Source: DASZGL01 sp035938875 (GTDB taxonomy: Bacteria > Chloroflexota > Dormibacteria > Aeolococcales > Aeolococcaceae). From it: a stretch of DNA of 8,101 bases. The stretch covers positions 1-8,101 of the forward strand of contig DASZGL010000097.1 of assembly GCA_035938875.1 (NCBI GenBank). Direction: 5' to 3'. Positions 5,974 to 8,101 of this stretch are shown piece by piece. The translations under genes and the position numbers were made by a program. The notes beneath the pieces are model-generated. The model was not told where the DNA came from. It did no database searches and worked only from the letters and a program-made list of their open reading frames with translations. How positions within the stretch are numbered: the stretch's first letter is position 1; every line of letters begins with the position of its first letter.

Positions 5974-7172
5974 ATCGCGCCCTCCGTTGTGCCCGCGGCC
6001 TGCACGGTGTCGATGTCCTTGTCGCCGCGCCCGCTGAGGCAGACGAGCACGATGCCGTCACCGCTCATGCCCGCAGCGATCTCACCGGCGCTGTGCAGCG
6101 CGTGACTCGACTCGAGCGCGGGGATGATGCCCTCGAGTCTGCAGAGGCGATGCAAAGCGGCCAGCGCCTGCTCGTCGGTGGCGGCGATGTAGGTCGCTCG
6201 GCCACTGTCGCGCAGCTGGCTGTGCTCGGGGCCGACACCCGGATAGTCGAGGCCGGCGCTGATCGAGTGCGTCGCACAGACCTGCCCGTCCTCGTCCTGC
6301 ATGAGATAGCTGAAGGCGCCGTGGAGCACGCCAGGGCGACCGACGTTGAGCGGTGCGGCGTGCTCGCCGCCCTGTAAGCCACGACCGGCCGCCTCGACGC
6401 CGACGAGTCGGACCGAGGCGTCGTCGATAAACGGCGAGAAGATGCCGATGGCATTGCTGCCGCCGCCGACGCAGGCGACGATGACATCAGGCAGCCGGCC
6501 CCATCTCTCGAGGCCCTGGGCGCGCGCCTCGTCGCCGATGACACGCTGCAGATCGCGCACCAGCGTCGGATACGGATGCGGGCCGACGGCGCTGCCGATG
6601 ACGTAGTGGGTGTCGCGCACATTGGTCACCCAGTCGCGTATCGCCTCGTTGGTTGCGTCCTTGAGGGTGCGCGATCCGCTGCCCACGCCGCGCACCTCGG
6701 CGCCGAGAAGGCGCATCTTGTACACGTTGAGCGCCTGGCGGCGCATGTCCTCCTCGCCCATGTAGACGACGCACTCCATGCCGAAGCGGGCGCACGCCGT
6801 GGCCGTCGCCAGACCATGCTGGCCGGCTCCGGTCTCGGCGATGATGCGGCGCTTGCCCATGCGTGTGGCGAGGAGGACCTGACCGATGGCGTTGTTCAAT
6901 TTGTGCGCACCGGTGTGGAGCAGGTCCTCGCGCTTGAGCCAGATTTGACCTCCCCCGTGGTGCTCGCTGAGCCGTGTGGCGTGGGTCAGTGGCGTCGGCC
7001 GGCCCGCGTAGTCATTGAGCCAGGTGCGCAGCTCGCGGCGAAACGCGTCGTCAGCGAAGGCGCCCTCGATGGCGGCGCAGAGCTCGTCGAGCGCCGGCAC
7101 CAGCGTCTCGGGCACGTAGGCGCCGCCGTATGGTCCGAAGCGACCGCGCACAGCGGTCGAGGCGTCGCTCAC
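5970..7172 (-). CDS. trpB: Tryptophan synthase beta subunit (TrpB1 type)
   Basis: The PLP-dependent beta subunit condenses indole with L-serine to give tryptophan, in complex with TrpA. The product is 400 residues, typical of the TrpA-dependent TrpB1 class. The N-terminus RFGPYGGAYVPE is a hallmark. HTGAHKLNN holds the PLP-binding Lys91 (Lys87 in Salmonella), and AETGAGQHG contains the catalytic Glu113. The PLP-phosphate loop GGGSNAIG begins at 236. SISAGLDYPGVGPEH spans about 313-327, Glu354 lies in PALESSHAL, and the C-terminus has SGRGDKD at 380-386. All expected catalytic residues are present. The reading frame stays open a further 318 nt upstream inside trpF, but that translation is arginine-rich and unlike any TrpB. 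GTG 7172 gives the GTGA overlap with trpF and the normal family N-terminus. No Shine-Dalgarno is visible before it, so translation is likely coupled to trpF. Confidence 0.98.
   Translation of the reverse strand: MSDASTAVRGRFGPYGGAYVPETLVPALDELCAAIEGAFADDAFRRELRTWLNDYAGRPTPLTHATRLSEHHGGGQIWLKREDLLHTGAHKLNNAIGQVLLATRMGKRRIIAETGAGQHGLATATACARFGMECVVYMGEEDMRRQALNVYKMRLLGAEVRGVGSGSRTLKDATNEAIRDWVTNVRDTHYVIGSAVGPHPYPTLVRDLQRVIGDEARAQGLERWGRLPDVIVACVGGGSNAIGIFSPFIDDASVRLVGVEAAGRGLQGGEHAAPLNVGRPGVLHGAFSYLMQDEDGQVCATHSISAGLDYPGVGPEHSQLRDSGRATYIAATDEQALAALHRLCRLEGIIPALESSHALHSAGEIAAGMSGDGIVLVCLSGRGDKDIDTVQAAGTTEGAM
5981..5985 (-). promoter_or_regulatory. Strong ribosome binding site for trpA
   Basis: The minus strand reads GGAGG 7 nt before the trpA GTG at 5973, inside the last codons of trpB. 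It is the best Shine-Dalgarno sequence seen among the operon junctions and fixes the trpA start. It suggests de novo initiation in addition to coupling, which could help keep TrpA and TrpB equimolar. Confidence 0.75.
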
Positions 7173-7831
7173 GAGGGGCTGCCCGCGGTCGCCTGGACGC
7201 CGGCGACGAGGTCGAAGGCGGCTCGGGCCGAGCGCACGTAGGCGCGAACCAAGCTGACGTCCTTCATCCCCGGGGCGGTCTCCAACCCGCTGCTGGCGTC
7301 CACACCACGAGGCAGCACCGCGGCGATGGCGTCGCCCACGTTGCCCGGACCCAGTCCACCGGCGAGGATGACCGGCCGGTGACGCGCCACGATCGCCGCC
7401 CACTGCAGCGGTACGGCGAGTCCCGTGCCGCCAGGCAGCGCCGCCGAGTCCTCGGGTGCGGCGTCGAGCAGCACCACGGCATCGGGCCACCAGTCGATGG
7501 TGTAGGCGTCCGCCTCGGTGGCGACGTTGATGCCTCGAATGACCGGAACCTGGCAGTCCTCGACCAGTTGTCGGGACACAGCGCCGTGCACCTGTACCGC
7601 GGCGAGCCCGTGACGCTCGGCAAGCTCGTTGCAGCGCATTGCGCTGGGGCTCACCAGCACGCCGATGAGCTCGGCCCCACCGGCGACGGCGCTGACGACC
7701 TCATCTGCGGCGCCGGCGTCCACGTTGCGCGAGCTACCCGGGACGAAGACGAGGCCGATCCAGTCCGCGCCCGCATCGACTGCTGCCGTGGCCACCTCGG
7801 GGGTCGAGACCCCGCACACCTTGACGATCAC
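7169..7831 (-). CDS. trpF: Phosphoribosylanthranilate isomerase
   Basis: This TIM-barrel enzyme performs the Amadori rearrangement of N-(5-phosphoribosyl)anthranilate to CdRP, supplying the TrpC substrate. The product is 220 residues, normal for a stand-alone TrpF. The N-terminal KVCGVS has the catalytic general-base Cys6, and LLDA contains Asp123, the expected general acid. AVQVHG corresponds to the usual VQLHG, GGTG is at 134-137, and the phosphate-binding end has LAGGL, then VDASSGLETAPGMKD near 177-191. The familiar SPR of the second strand region reads SSR here. The start GTG 7831 overlaps the trpC stop by GTGA, and the stop overlaps trpB in the same way. A dedicated TrpF argues against an actinomycete of the Streptomyces/Mycobacterium kind, which typically use the bifunctional PriA instead. 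Confidence 0.95.
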   Translation of the reverse strand: MIVKVCGVSTPEVATAAVDAGADWIGLVFVPGSSRNVDAGAADEVVSAVAGGAELIGVLVSPSAMRCNELAERHGLAAVQVHGAVSRQLVEDCQVPVIRGINVATEADAYTIDWWPDAVVLLDAAPEDSAALPGGTGLAVPLQWAAIVARHRPVILAGGLGPGNVGDAIAAVLPRGVDASSGLETAPGMKDVSLVRAYVRSARAAFDLVAGVQATAGSPS

Positions 7832-8101
7832 CGGCGCACCGCCCGCCGGCCGGCAACGACCATGTCAGCACACAGGGCCGCCGGGTCCACAGCCCGCATC
7901 AACGCCTCCCCCATCAGGACTGCGTCGGCTCCGTCGGAGATCGCCCGGGCGACGTCGCCGGCATCGCGCATCCCCGACTCGGCGATGCAGACGACGCCCG
8001 AGGGGATCAGCGAGCGCAGTCGTGAGAAGGTGTCCGTGTCGCTGTGCAGCGTTGCCAGGTCGCGGTTGTTGATGCCGATGCAGCGCGCCCGTGCGGAGAC
8101 G
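7828..8101 (-). CDS. trpC: Indole-3-glycerol phosphate synthase, C-terminal 90 residues (5' end beyond window)
   Basis: TrpC closes the indole ring by converting CdRP to indole-3-glycerol phosphate, the substrate of TrpA. Only the last 90 codons are here; the frame enters from the right edge and ends at TGA 7830-7828. The visible part carries IGINNRDL (fragment residues 8-15), whose Asn lines the active site. It also has CIAESGM (38-44) with the catalytic-site Glu41 and phosphate-contacting Ser42, and VLMGEALMRA (61-70) from the last barrel strand. The family is normally about 250-270 residues, so roughly two thirds of the gene is missing. It is not fused to trpF: its stop overlaps the trpF GTG by 4 bp. 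By analogy with other trp operons, trpD and trpE probably lie further upstream; this is inference. Confidence 0.95.
   Translation of the reverse strand, partial: VSARARCIGINNRDLATLHSDTDTFSRLRSLIPSGVVCIAESGMRDAGDVARAISDGADAVLMGEALMRAVDPAALCADMVVAGRRAVRR

Noticed and set aside
7173..7490. A 106-residue N-terminal extension of TrpB into the trpF region.
   Set aside because: The extension is arginine- and glycine-rich translation of trpF in another frame. TrpB homology begins right after the GTG at 7172, which also makes the regular GTGA overlap.
1..8101. Search for a mobile element, CRISPR array, tRNA or defence system.
   Set aside because: No repeats with spacers, terminal inverted repeats, transposase motifs or tRNA-like folds were seen. 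The window is almost fully used by the metabolic genes and the kinase.

Overview
The window is a compact stretch of a high-GC bacterial chromosome (roughly 70% G+C by eye). Every recognisable gene lies on the minus strand, so transcription runs from the right edge to the left. From about position 8101 down to 1500 it is a nearly gapless aromatic amino acid operon. Reading in the direction of transcription, it holds the 3' end of trpC, then trpF, trpB, trpA, an AroH-type chorismate mutase, a class I-beta DAHP synthase, a prephenate/arogenate dehydrogenase (tyrA) and EPSP synthase (aroA). A 98-bp gap then separates aroA from a soluble sensor histidine kinase that runs off the left edge.

The enzymes cover several parts of one pathway. 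DAHP synthase commits carbon to the shikimate route, EPSP synthase is its sixth step, and chorismate mutase sends chorismate to prephenate. TyrA takes prephenate (or arogenate) toward tyrosine. TrpC, TrpF and TrpB/TrpA carry out the last steps to tryptophan. The layout recalls the Bacillus subtilis aro-trp-tyr supraoperon, but in a different order and without hisC between trpA and tyrA. trpE, trpD and the rest of trpC are presumably just beyond the right edge; this is inference.

A striking structural feature is that six of the seven junctions inside the operon have the same 4-bp overlap, GTGA, in which a GTG start shares bases with the TGA stop of the gene before it. At trpA/aroH an ATG three bases on is an alternative start. 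The only gap is 16 bp, between the DAHP synthase gene and tyrA.

The histidine kinase has a receiver-like N-terminus that lacks most phosphoacceptor-pocket residues, then a GAF domain, a HisKA dimerisation domain and the first part of the ATPase domain. No response regulator is visible, and its link to the operon is unknown.

Taxonomy is uncertain. A dedicated TrpF, an AroH-type mutase, a class I-beta DAHP synthase, very high GC and heavy GTG use argue against a typical mycobacterium or streptomycete. They would fit a high-GC Chloroflexota/Dormibacterota-like lineage, but this is only a guess. No RNA gene, mobile element, CRISPR array or clear terminator was seen. Most of the window is ordinary core metabolism, and I did not find a convincing new system.
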